Positions 24,578 through 37,100 of a DNA stretch of 64,000 nt are shown in pieces (the stretch's first letter is position 1; each line of letters opens with the position of its first letter). The notes beneath the pieces are model-generated. The model saw only the letters and a program-made list of their open reading frames with translations, ran no database searches and was not told the origin of the DNA. This stretch comes from Enoplolaimus lenunculus. Lineage: Eukaryota > Nematoda > Enoplea > Enoplida > Thoracostomopsidae. Where the stretch lies: assembly GCA_030248215.1 (NCBI GenBank), contig JASANG010000992.1, positions 1 through 64,000 of the forward strand, in the 5' to 3' direction. The translations under genes and the position numbers were made by a program.

Positions 24578-25184
24578 ATTGTTTTTTAGATGTCCAAATG
24601 TTTGTGCTCTCGTTAGCTGAAATCTTGGCTTAATGTTATGTGTTTCGAAAGTACATTTTGGTTACTCTCGTATTTGTAACTCCTGCTTACTAGGGTTTCG
24701 GGCTGTGAATTTCTACACGGCACCGCGTTCATAAATAAAAATGTTCTGACTTCCGGCGCTGTGTGGTGCCGGACGTGTCGCCGAACGATAAACATAGCAC
24801 CAGTTTTAAACAAAAAAATCTCAAAAATAGCGGCTTTAGCAGCGTTAGCTAAGTAATTAATATACAATTGTTTTTATATTTGTTGAAGTGGAATTTGTTA
24901 GCGGATTTGTGGTACGTAAAGTTAGTTAAGTATAAGATGCATCGTTTGATACTGGTACTTATTTAAAATGTCATTATTTTAATGATTTCATATTAAAATT
25001 TTAGTGCTTGGCAATTGGATCGGAAATATTTCTACTGTCTGACACCCACCATCCAGGGCGCAACGGCATATCCGAGATGAGATTGGTTACTTATCCTTGG
25101 GTGCTATATGTAATGGTGGCTGAAACCTTGTGAGGGAACTGATCGATCAGAAAAGTGTAATTTTGGTTTTACAATTTGTTAGGT

Positions 25185-25608
25185 GGGGGGTACAGCGGAA
25201 CTTGGTTCCGGTTCCGACATTTTTTCACCGTCCGGTTTCGTTTCGGTAAATTTTTTACCGGAATGAGAAATGCCGGCATTAAAAGTTGGTCAGTGGAAAT
25301 TAAGATATTTTACTAAAAAATGACAATAAAAATTAAATAGATTTCATCAGTACAGTATACAAACTTTGACAATCGCCGAAAATAAACCATCGAAGGTAGA
25401 TTTCGCTTCAGTGGGGTGTGAAAATCTAAAATACCAGCAGATAAAGTGAACACCTATCTTCAATTAGGGTTATTTCACCAATAATATTGCAAAAAGAAAA
25501 ATTAAAATGAATTTGCCGGCGGCATCTATTTTTTCATTTTCCAGTTATGTTTCCGGTAATTTTTTCAAATTCCAATTCCTGTAAATAGTCATTCCGGTGG
25601 CAACCTGA
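25185..25608. mobile_element. hAT-like short TIR element, CCGGAA-rich family (right arm)
   Basis: Mirror copy of the element at 1,021-1,445, in opposite orientation inside the right arm. It has the same AT-rich core between CCGGAA-rich ends. Confidence 0.7.
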
Positions 25609-27599
25609 TATATAACAGCTGAAATGTGGGGGGGGGGGCAGTGATTAATTTTTATTTTATTTTCGAAAATATAGCTCGCACGGTCTTGTGTAATGTCTAT
25701 TAAATATGTGTAGTGAAAAAATATTTTATTGCTTTGAACGGGTGGAACAGTTTTGTTTATTTATTTTTGTTTTAGTTTCTGTTTGCAATAGGCATTATGA
25801 TTGCAGTGGATGTGACCTTCACTGCGTCGTCATGCGTCAAAGTAATAGCGGCTGAGTTTGAATGGTTCAATTGTTTTGACGTTTTGCTATTTATTCAGTT
25901 GTTTTATAAGCATATTTTGGCCATTTTTTATACTAAATAAAGTTACGTAAGCTTTATCGTACGATTGAAAAGGTGATAATGTTTGTAAATCACAGCTCAA
26001 ATAAAGTTTGGTCTCAGTGCAACGCGGATCAAGGCTCTGGTTCAATGACGCGACCGTTTTAATGTTTATTCCGCCGCCCCCCGCTCCAAAGTTCGTGTGA
26101 AAAATCCGCTATATTAGCAATTTGCTCGCATTAAAGCTTCCGTGACTAGAGTCAACTAAAACCGACTAAGTCGGATAGTCACAAAAGCTGTACATAAGCA
26201 ATTGAAACTCAAGACAAGAAAATTGACTGTAAGCAGACTAAGGGTTGCTTTATACTCGCCGGGCGCCCGCGTGCATCGCTGTAAAACGTTTGGAAAATTA
26301 CTGTGGGGCGGCGTCCGATTCACTAAAGTATAGCGCAACCCGAATAATACCAAGACTGATTACGGAGGCTTGCAAAATTCACAATACAATAACAATGTTA
26401 GCATGATTAACGCCTAGCTAGGTAATTAACAGTAACAAAAGCCAACTAACATCCCAAATAACTATTCAATATGGCCATTCAAAGCCTAAATGCACTTTTC
26501 ATTGCGGCTTACCGGCCACGCATCGATTTATAATTTGCTACGTTTCTAAGCCACGCCTAAGCGTAACTTAAGTTCTAAGAGAGACTCTAAGTGGAGCCAA
26601 GGACTCGGTTTAAGGTGTGGTTTTAGGGTTGGTTTTAGTTTTGTTTTAGGTTTTAGTTTGAAATATGATGACAGTGGTGGTAGTGTTCCGTAAAGTACGT
26701 TTCGAAGTGCGAACGGATTGTTATTCGCCTGTTTGTATTGAGATTTTTAGCCCCGTCGTAAACTCTGAATATAAAAGTGTTTTCGGCGCTTGTGTACAGC
26801 TAAAGTTAAGGCGTTTAGGCTTAGGAAACGGGTTACGTAAGTGGTTTCCTGTGCCTGAGGCTAAATCTGTTGACAATACGGGGGCCCTGCATAGTTTCAA
26901 TTTGGCGTATGGCTTATGTTTAAAGGTTTAGGGATTGTTTTAAATGTCATTTGGCAAATTGTGTGTCTGATGTTGAGGTAAAGGTCGATTTGTGTTTTGA
27001 TTTGATTTTTTATAGCTTAAAAGCATTGGTTTTGAAGCATTTGTGTAAGAAATGCCATTGCAGATATTGTAGGCCCATAGAAAACTCACCTTGCTAGGGG
27101 GTTACAAATTTTCAGGAGGGGCATACAAGGGTTTTGAGTGACCGATAAGCAATGTTGAACATTTTTTAGATGGGGCAAATTTGTCCGGGGGGCTGAGATC
27201 CCTTGGCACCCCCTACTTGGCTACTGGCCGGGTACACTCAATTAATTTTATAACTGGAATGAACCGAATCGTTTTAAACTCTTAATGGGGGTTCAGTAGT
27301 TGACACCCAAAGCCGCCAAGGTGCAAAGCGAAACTGGATTATAATTGATTTAACACGTCTGTTGGCTGGCAACTAGGCTCAAAACCGTTGCATGAACAAA
27401 ATGACAATGTTTTTTGGCTCTGTAAATCTAAAGTACAATCAATTATTGATAGGTTGACTTATCGAAAACAAATTAATAAATAAATGATGCTGAATTTTTA
27501 TACAACATATCTCAACAAGTAGGTTTAAAATTAAAATGTGGAAATTCCGATTCCGATTGCACGTCGAAATCGCAATTCCGATTGCACCCTAAAAGCCGC

Positions 27600-27985
27600 T
27601 ACTGGAAAGTAAACGAAATCTGATTGCGAAACGGAAAGATTAAAAAATAGATTTCTTTATTATCGTATATAAACGTTAACATTCACCGAAAACAAACCAT
27701 CGAAGATAGATTTCGCTTCCGTGCAGGGTGCAACCGGAATTACAATTTACCGGAACCGGAACCGGAAGGTGAAAAAATGCCGGAACCGGAATTCAGGTTG
27801 CACCCTGCTTCCGTGGATTATGAAAATCTAAAATACAGCAGATAAAGTGAATGCCTACCTCCAACTAAGGGTTATTTCACAAATAATATTGCAAAAAAGA
27901 TTAAAACGAATTTTTCGGTGGCATCTATTTTTCATTTTCCGGTTCCATTTCCGGTAATTTTCAAATTCCGGTTCCAGTAAATTCG
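27600..27985. mobile_element. hAT-like element, interrupted by a smaller relative
   Basis: The AT-rich core (attttcggtgaat-like and tgaaaatctaaaatac blocks) and the CCGGTT-rich right end match the family copies at 1,021-1,445 and 3,464-3,798. It is split at 27,724-27,807 by a second, very short element of the same family. Confidence 0.7.
27724..27807. mobile_element. 84-bp hAT-like MITE with perfect 8-bp target duplication
   Basis: Ends are CAGGGTGCAACCGGAATT and its inverted copy with one mismatch. Flanks are cttccgtg at 27,716-27,723 and again at 27,808-27,815, a perfect 8-bp duplication. The whole element is little more than its two ends, yet it has evidently been mobilised. Confidence 0.93.
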
Positions 27986-28185
27986 ACCGTACATTTAAGT
28001 TTAGGTTTAGGTTTAGGCTTAAAGAGGACTGAGTAGGCCTCTATAATTAACATGAACCAAAATAGCTATCGATGTTGTTCACGTTTAAGGAAGATTATTT
28101 ATTTTATCACTTATGAAGCTGTAATTTTTGTTTATTTGTGTTATTTTTTAAAATACATCGTAATCTTTCCATACGGGCCCGCCTG

Positions 28186-31100
28186 ATGATGGCTTCAAAA
28201 GTCGATTTGTACGCGTTGCTATGCTCAATTGTTGTGATCTCAGTGATTTGGACGTTGGTCAATGCTGATCCGAAAGGCGAGCATGTATGCACCAAAGAAT
28301 TACGGTACGTTGTGTTGGTTTTATTTTGAGTTTGGTTCTTGTATACTTCACGTTAACATTTATGCAGATTGACACACTAATAAGGGTTGCGCTATAGTGT
28401 TTTTGACGTCCGGTGCCGTCCGTTACTGTGCGGTATCGAACGCAAATAACTCACGTACGATATCGTATGGTAACGGATGGTGACGGACGTCGCCGTGTAG
28501 TTTTTATGACGTCCGACGCCACGTCACCGTACGTCACAAGTACGACACCGTCCGTCCTCGTGCGGTATCGTATTCAAATAACTCACCCACGATGTCGTAT
28601 GGTGACGGACGGCGTCGGACGTCAAGTATAGCGCAATCCTAAGTTACCGATTAAGGGTTGCGCTATACTTTTTTTGGTGCCGAAATTCCGGTGATGAGTA
28701 TGTAAGGTTGTAGGATGTAGTAAAGAATGGGCAATCTGTAATTTGTCCACGCGAGCGCTTATTTTGGCGTTATATCCTAATATAACTGCTGTCTTTGTAT
28801 CGTATGGTTGATACTTCTGTAAAGCCAATGGCATAGGCATCTGCAATTTTTTCCAACACTAAGCGAAGATTTGGACTGGAGAAGTATGCCAGAGAAGTGA
28901 TTTTTTGCCAAGTTTTAGTCTTAAGAAAGTGAAAAATGATGTTTAAGTGTTGATTAAGTTATGATATATGGGAAGCTCATAAATATGCACACTCGGATAA
29001 TTATTATAAATTGTAATTTTTATTTAGTTTTGTGATTACTTTTTATTTTGTATTTTAGAACTGAAGTTACTGAACGGATTCAATACAACAGATCTTATAT
29101 GTATACAACTCGCGAGTGGTGCGTCAAAGTGCCTCCGAGATGCAAAGTTACGAAGTAAGTGCGAACTTACAATATTGCTAGGGTGTAGCCAAAACTCCGG
29201 TTCCGGACGGTAAAGATGTTTGATGTTTTTGACAGCCAGGTTCAGATGGCTGGAACGATTTTTCAACTAATATGCATATACCAGTCGTAGTGCGATTACA
29301 TATATAATTAAGCGAAACTCGGGCCCACTTACTGGCAATTATGCTCAAATGCAATAATGGGAATTGTTTATATAATAATTATGCTAATTAACGAGCATTA
29401 TTGTAATTATGCAAAAAAAATTAGCCTGTAGCCAGTAAATGGCTTACATCGCAGGAGGATTCAAACAAAAACAGCTATTAATAACCTTTCAGCGCTTCAG
29501 CGGGTTTCGGGATTCTCGTTGCTTAGTGGCTTAAGCATTTTTTCAGCTTTAATTCCATCATCAACTATTTCGAAAACACATTAATTTTTGAACGTGAGTT
29601 AATTGCAAAAACACTCGTGTCAAAATAATATATTTTTCAAGGACAAAGTTTTCAATATGGAAACGATTATGAACGATCGGTTCCTGAGTTTTGAATGCAG
29701 GAACAGAAACGGGAATTAAAAATTTTACAAAAATTCTGGCCGGAACCGGAATTCCGGTGGAACCCTGCTGGGCGCATATTACATTTTAATGATTGGTACT
29801 TAAACGCAAGTTAAAATACGTGAGCATTTTATTTTCAGAATTGGGTATAAACCGGCGTGGAAATCAGTGACGCATAATGTGACAAAAATCATAGTTGAAT
29901 GCTGTAAAGGCTACGTTGAACGGAATCAGTGGTGTTTACGTATGTTTTTTTTAATTATTTTATTTTGATAAATTTTAAATTTAAAACAACAACTTGCGGT
30001 GCATAGCGGTGTCCGAGGTGTACTCCTGCGCAATTTGGGTCGCATCTTACGTATTACGAATTGATATTTGAACATTGGACGCTTTATGGCATATCTTATG
30101 GAATTGTTATTAAGGATGTCTAAGCGTACTCTGAAAAATCAATATTGTAGTTACTTCTTCGGAGACGTCCCTTACCAGCTCCGTTCGTTGGTACACATGA
30201 GTGTTACGAAGGGTTTTGCCGCAGGTGGAAAATATCAAAAGTTTTGGTACCTCTATCGACCCTTTCAAGTAGACGCACTGTATCCTAAAAATATAAGGCA
30301 TCCGTTGTTCTTTATATTTTGGATTCTGAATCTTTTGTTTGGTTATCTACAACATTGTCACAGAACCAAACTCTTACTCAAGAGAATTGGTAATTGGTTT
30401 TGGTTAATTTACTATTCGTAATAGTAGCAGTTTAGTAACTCCAGTACAACAGCAAGAGATAACTACTGGGCCTGGGTTACCCTACATTTAGAAGGATTTG
30501 TAAGGTGGCGTTCTGCAATAATTTATCTATTGGTTCGATTAGCGTATGGTCTGTGTAGCAGTTTGTCTTACGACATATACATTGGCTGTTAATTTATTTA
30601 TATTTTATGTTTTAGCGCATTGTGAAGGTTCGTGCAATAGTGGACATTGTATAGCACCAAATCAATGCAAGTGCCCAGATAATTATGGAGGATTACACTG
30701 TGAAGTATATTGTCCATTTAATCACTATGGTAAACAGTGCAAGAAAAATTGCAGTTGTCACAATGATAATCCTTGTGATCCTGTCAACGGCACGTGTTTG
30801 TGTAAATCTGGTACGTAAGTTTAAGTTGATAAATTTCGGTTACGAGAAAAATGTGTACTTTTTGTGTACGAAAGATTTGTCAGTTTTGTGGCTGACAGTT
30901 TAATTTGAAAATTTTGTTAAATTTTGTTCTTAACTCCCCGTCGCATGTTCGTCCGTCAGTCTGTCTGTCTTTATGTCGGTCCGACGTGAGTCTCAGGAAC
31001 CCTTGAACAGAGTTTCATAAACGCTTTGTTTGAAAGCTTATTATCCTTTAGTGTAAATTTCGCATCGCATTGTCGGTTTAAAATTTTAAACCGTTTATTA

Positions 31101-34100
31101 GCTACAGGCTAATTCGCATAACTTTTTGCAGTATTTCACTTTATTATTAGGGTTACAAGCGATTTGATTTTAGTACCACAGAATTTTGAGCTCGAGGTAT
31201 GTGAATAAAATGTTGATAAACTCTACGACGTGTAAATGTACGTACAGCTATGTACCAGGGTAACACCGGAATTCTTGTTTCGACCGGAATTCCGGCAACA
31301 ATAGAATTCATGTTCCTGTTCCGGTGTTCAAAAACGCAGGAACCAGAAACGTTGCATCCCAAATTGTAAATAATAAGCTTAAAAATAAAAATAATTACGT
31401 CTCAACAATTTTAGTATAACTCCGCTTCATTTCACAACTTCTGTTTGTTTTACACATTTCTACTATTTTGAAGTATTTGACGCATATTTTTGTAGAACTT
31501 CTAAAACTGGCTGTTGAAAACGCAAAAGAGCCAGCGAACAGCATTAAGTTTTCTTTTGAATTATAGTCAGTTACAAGTATTTCGGTGGTGTAATATATTT
31601 GCAGCTCCTTTCCCTGTTCCTATTTGTGTTGCGTCAAAAAAGGAATATTTGTTCCTTTTCCTGCTTCCTGTGAAATGTAGGTCAGCCCTGATTACTAATA
31701 CAACCGATTGATATCTTGTAATCTTATTTTTAGGAAATTTGGTTCTGCTAATAACAATCGTACAGCATAATAAGTACGTATGTGACTGACGTTTTCGATA
31801 TTTTATAGGATATATTGGCATGTATTGCGAACGAAAGTGCCCACGAGGTCATTGGGGAATGAGATGTGAACAGGAATGCGGTTGTTTTGCGCGTGCGCCA
31901 TGTCATCACAAAAGTGGAACGTGTATTTGTCCGCCAGGAACATCCGGAGCTTTGTAAGTTTTATTATATTCTTGTTGTAAACAATGTAAAGAAACAATAT
32001 TAATATTTTATTATTTTTTGTTAGTTTATACGGTTTTGTGTTTCGTTTGACAGTCAGCGTCTTCTGGAGTCATATTCGGATGTTCGACAAGGCTCTTGTC
32101 TAGTTTCCGGCACTGTGTAGAATTTTCTAAGCTGAGTATATCAGATCCTTTAAGAATTATTCGATCCGTTTTTAAAAGGTAACATGTTTCATTTTCATAC
32201 CTTGTGGCTTAGGAGATAAAATCCTGCGTGTGTCTCTCTGGTTAGGGCCGTATTTGATTTCTAGAGATATTTTGTTTATTTTATATTTAAGGTGTGAACA
32301 AGAATGTGCGCCAGGAAAATACGGTCGTGACTGTGGAAAAATGTGTAAATGCGCAAACGGAGGCACGTGCAATCCTGTAAATGGACAGTGCAACTGTAAA
32401 CCAGGTTGGAAAGTAAGTGAAAGATATGCTAGATTTATTATTTTTCGTTATTTTGCTTGTTTTTTAATGTAATTTGGTTTATCTGCGAATAGATTTGTAT
32501 TTTGTTTTAAAATGTGTGATTATTGGCTGGTAAGTCATAAATGCGTTTCGTAGTGTTGAACATGATGTTGTAGATTAACATGTTCCCGTAGCGGGCGTAT
32601 ATTTATAAAGATTGTTTTGCACATTCTTAAAACAGAGTTATTTTTAAAATTTTCAAATGACTATAAAATTGTGTTTAGCGTAATTTCCAACATCCCTTTA
32701 AATTTCAGTTTGCAAGCCGTTAATGGTATGAAATTACTAGTTAGTGTAAGTCTTTGGTTTGTCAATTAATGGGGATATTATTCAAAAATTAATTCAGTAA
32801 CTTAAATTACACATTTATTCTTAATTTTAGAGGATTGGGAGAGATTTGGTGACTTCGAGCAGGAAGGTTTGTGCTTAGTTCAATGATTAGGCTTAAGCTT
32901 AATGGGCTGTATGACAGATGTTATGCTCTGTTTAAGGGTGAAAGCTGTACAATACGATGTCCGGAAGGTACGTACGGCGAACAGTGTAGCGGACAATGTC
33001 AATGCTATAACGGAGCAAAATGTGATCTTGTGACTGGAAACTGTTTATGCCGATCAGGGTAATGACTCAAATACTTGTTGGCAGCCGCGAAGTAGACTTT
33101 TATTGTAAATTTTCTGATGGTGTGGAATAATTTAGTGAGTTGATTCAGTATTAATAAGCTCAGATGATTGCTTTCGGCTGGTGGAAAGCTACAAGACGTA
33201 TAACTAACTGTATAGGTTATATTATTATGTACATCAATATACAGGTCTAATAGATGGACACCGAACTTAGAGTTTAGTGTGATTAATCACGGACCGTTCC
33301 GCTGAAAAGTTTTGATCGTTTTTTGTTTGTTTTGAATCCGAGTTTAAATTTGGTTTGTTAAATTTTACAATTAATTACTAAAATTGTTTTGACGTAAAAA
33401 CATACATTTTATAAGAATGTTAACATATTGAAATTCCAATTTATTTTAACATTTTGAAATTCCAATCTAATGTCTTGCTTCATTACTTCTACTAAAACTT
33501 CGTCTGGAGCATTTACCGTTTGATCGTTTGTAATTTTGATTGAATGCAAAAATTTTTTGTCCTTTGCAATATTGGCATAACATAGATATGAACGAAAATT
33601 TGGCTAAACATTGGTTATAATTTTTGAAAATCCGTATGTCGTAGTCGTACTAAGCTGTATTTGTCTCTGACGAATGTATGTTATTTGTACGTTATATGTT
33701 TTAGATTTAAAGGCGAAACGTGTGCGATCAGTTGCGAAAACGGCAAGTTCGGCGTTAATTGTTCGCAAGACTGTGACTGTCTGAATCTAAACACATGTGA
33801 TCCTGTTTCTGGTGTTTGTGTTTGTGATGAAGGATTTAAAGGAGATCGATGTGAACGAGGTTGGTTGAAATTTAGGGTTAATTTGGTTAAAAAGGCTGGT
33901 TAAAGTAAGTACTGTATGGGTCTCGATGTTTGCTATTGCTACAAAGAATGGAGAGTACAACTTAAAAACTAATGATGCAGAGGTTATTTGTAAGTCGGTA
34001 CTGGTTTTTGAGGCTTAGGTTTAAGTCAGCTAGTGTAGACGTGTTATTATTACTTGAGGGTGTCGGAAATTAAACGAATAAATTCAGACACAAATTAGGT

Positions 34101-37100
34101 AAAGGATACTGCAAATGCAAAATTTTTTGTTACTGACTTCGTTCGCTAGTTTTATACATACTATACTGCTGTTTCCGCTAAAATATAGCACTATCCCGCG
34201 CCATCCGTCACGTTTTGCATGCAAATTGCCGAAGGACTTTGCGTAGAAGATACGGCCACCTTTTCACTCCTGTGGCGTCAAATATTATCTTTTGACTCGT
34301 GACAACAATAATTGAAGTTGTCACTGTGAAATATTGTGCAAAGACAAATAATTTTAAAGTTTTAAAATAATTTTGTAGCTAATTTCAGTTTGTCCCATAG
34401 ATCAGTTTGGTACCGATTGCAATAAACAGTGTGCGTGTGATATGAAACACACAGAGTTGTAAGTCTGTGGTTGGCAGAATTTCAACAAAATTTTGATTAA
34501 TGTTTACGGCAAAGTTTTTGTGTCCGGTTTTGGTGCAGGTCAATTTTGTCTCCGAATCTGAATCATAACTTTGGTTTGTTGACGCCTGAGGTACTATTGT
34601 GTTAATGATTTTTTTGATTTTTTATTATTTGAATGTTGTTATTTCTTGTTACCTTCTCGACTTGCATATTTATATATTAAAGCTGAAACGCCCCACATAC
34701 GTGTGTTGGGCAAATTTCCAGCATTACTTTGTTTTCAAAAATTTCTTAGGAAATACGCGTGATTGTTCTTTGTTCTATGAACAGAAAATTTGCATTGTTA
34801 ATTTTTTGCTTTCGTTAACTGTGCGCATTGCGCAAAACTGGCAGACTAGTTAATTTTATTTTTGTATGTTTATATTAATTTATTAGTATTTTGTCTTAAT
34901 ATAAATTGTTTTCTTCTTTCTAGGTGTCATCCGAAAACTGGACAATGCTTTTGTCACGCTGGTTACACTGGACAAACGTGTGCCGATCCGTGCCCGTTGT
35001 ATACATGGGGCAAGCATTGTACGCAACAGTGTAAATGTTCAAATGACGCATTTTGTAATCCGATCAATGGCTCGTGTATTTGTAAAACAGGATTTACTGG
35101 AATTAAGTATGTTTTCAAATTTGATTCATAATTTTTAACTTTTTAATATTTCTTTTCATTTTAAACTTTGGTTTCAGCATCGTCAGTATTTGATTGTAAC
35201 GCTGACAAAATGCTGGAGTAAGATACCGGATGCTTAAGCTTCTACTTAAGTGTTAGAAATAGCAGCGTTTATAGTAAGTGATTTGCAATTAATTAGACGT
35301 GTTTATGCTATGAATTCTTTACAGATTTTAAAAGGAAGGATATTTCATAATTTCAGTTAGCTAATCGTAGTATGGTGTTCTCTAATCACGTTTCTAACGT
35401 GGATTGGATCTCATTTTTAAAAAAATTCTATTCAAAGCTGGTTTGAGATTGTCGTACGCTGGCTGCTAACGGTGAAGTATCTTGTAATTTGTTTTTTGGT
35501 TTCAGCTGTGATGTGCCGTGTCCGAAAGGATTTTATGGACCAAATTGTGCGTATCGGTGCAAATGCAAAAATAATTCAACTTGCCGTAGCCATGATGGGC
35601 AATGTTTATGTCAACCTGGTAAGATTGCAATTTCTTTTCGGCTCTAAAATTGGTATGGTAGCTGTAGGGTAGCATTAACGAGCGACAATTTTTGCCATAC
35701 TTTAACCCTGTCGTAACAATAAAAATACCTAATGTTACGCTGACGCGTGTTTCGATAGCGCAGTATATCCGTAACCTACGTATCGTATGGTAAGACGGTA
35801 TGTGTTTATACATTGTTACTATAGGGTTAATGCGTGACAATTTTGAAATTTGCCTCTTGTTGAGCCTACCATATGTCGTTTTTGGTGCCAATCAGGGAAT
35901 TTATTATTACGAATCCTACATTGTTAAACAGAATCGTAGCGCTTTTTCATAAACATCCTCTGGCCGTGTAGTAATGTTTTTATGTTTTTCTTTCGGAAAC
36001 GTTAAAATGCAAATATTATTAAACTTTTTGCTTCATTTGTTTAAATCAATGGCCTATTTTCAAGTCCGGGTCGGGTCAGAGGCGAACTGAATTCCTAAAT
36101 AACATCGACGAAAATTGAGGATCCGTGTTATGTTGGAAAATATGAAAATTATTTGAGTCCAAGAAACTTCAGAAAACGCTGAAAAGTACAAAAATATTAA
36201 ACTGAATTTTGAAATTAGAAAATTTGTATTTTAGACTTTGGTAAAACAATTAAATCGAGAAATTTGTCTCGGTAACCTCATCTGTTACAATGTTATTATA
36301 CTCAAAAGACACTACGCATTTGTATGCGTATTGGCTTTAGGTTTCGAAGGCATCTATTGTGATTTGCCATGCCGAGCGGGACGTTTTGGATCTCATTGCA
36401 CACCGTGTGATTGTAGTAATGGCGCAGGGTGTGACCATGTCAGTGGTGAATGCATTTGTCCGCCAGGGTTTTCTGGGCGCCGATGTGAAAATACTTGTCA
36501 GGTAAGAGATGATAGGCTCTTGGGCCAGCTTTCAGAAAGACTGATGTTGTTGTGGTGACGTTTCTTTCCATTTGTGGGTCCATTAGATCTGTAGGAATGC
36601 ATCTTCCATTGGCGTCATCCAGAGGTTCCATGCGGTCAGCGTAGTTCTGTTTTGCGGGCATGATAATAGGTGTCGTGCGTCGTGAGGAATCAGCATGCAT
36701 CGTGGGTAGATGTTGGGTACTGAGTTGTCAAGCTTGTGATTGTATCTGTAGAGTGCATGGCTGTAGCCCGACCTCAGTTGTGAAAGCATTTTGGGATGTG
36801 TAATGTAACGCTGGTCATATTTCCGGTCAGGGAGGCACTAGTGGCGTATTTCTTTACTATACCCACAAAAAGTCCTCACAGCGACATTATTGTTTAGTGT
36901 AGTATAGGCGCTTTTACTTTCTAGTCAGCGATGCTGTCGTGTCCTTGAGCCCACCGTGTTTTAAGCGGCGCTAAGCGGGACTGGGGCTCTCGCTCCCAAA
37001 CCCCATTAAAACAATTGAAATTTCTAATCAAGTACTTTTAATACTGTGTTTTTGACGCTCTAGTATGACAATCGTATAGTGCGGGGGACTTGGAAGGCCG

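Larger units (their letters stand above)
13575..26600. repeat. Right arm of a giant inverted repeat
   Basis: Reverse complement of the left arm, carrying the same elements in mirror order. It contains the intact MNAT1 gene (16,017-18,110); the rest (13,575-16,016 and 18,111-26,600) holds no recognisable gene. Homology is near-perfect from about 26,480 inward and decays between 26,480 and 26,600. Beyond that point the sequence has no counterpart visible at the left edge. The ends do not show a clean transposon terminus or a target-site duplication, so I read this as a segmental inverted duplication or an assembly product rather than a giant transposon. Confidence 0.95.
26601..28185. other. Unique intergenic DNA between palindrome and receptor gene
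   Basis: The first 350 bp beyond the arm are rich in ggttttag-type runs and include an 88-codon open frame (26,665-26,931) with no recognisable similarity, which I do not call as a gene. From about 27,600 it is occupied by CCGGAA-rich hAT-like elements, then by a short run of gtttagg units at 27,995-28,025. I see no clear promoter motif before the ATG at 28,186. Confidence 0.7.

Noticed and set aside
50-26600. Giant TIR transposon or Polinton-like element
   Set aside because: The arms meet at the middle with no unique cargo, contain a host gene, and show no terminal motif, target duplication, integrase, polymerase or capsid gene.
26665-26931. 88-codon open frame just beyond the palindrome
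   Set aside because: The stretch is built partly from ggttttag- and ttaggc-like repeats, and there is no similarity to a known protein.
30068-30421. 117-codon open frame in receptor intron 3
   Set aside because: Hydrophobic, AT-driven composition with no motif I can name, lying wholly in an intron whose flanking exons join in phase without it.
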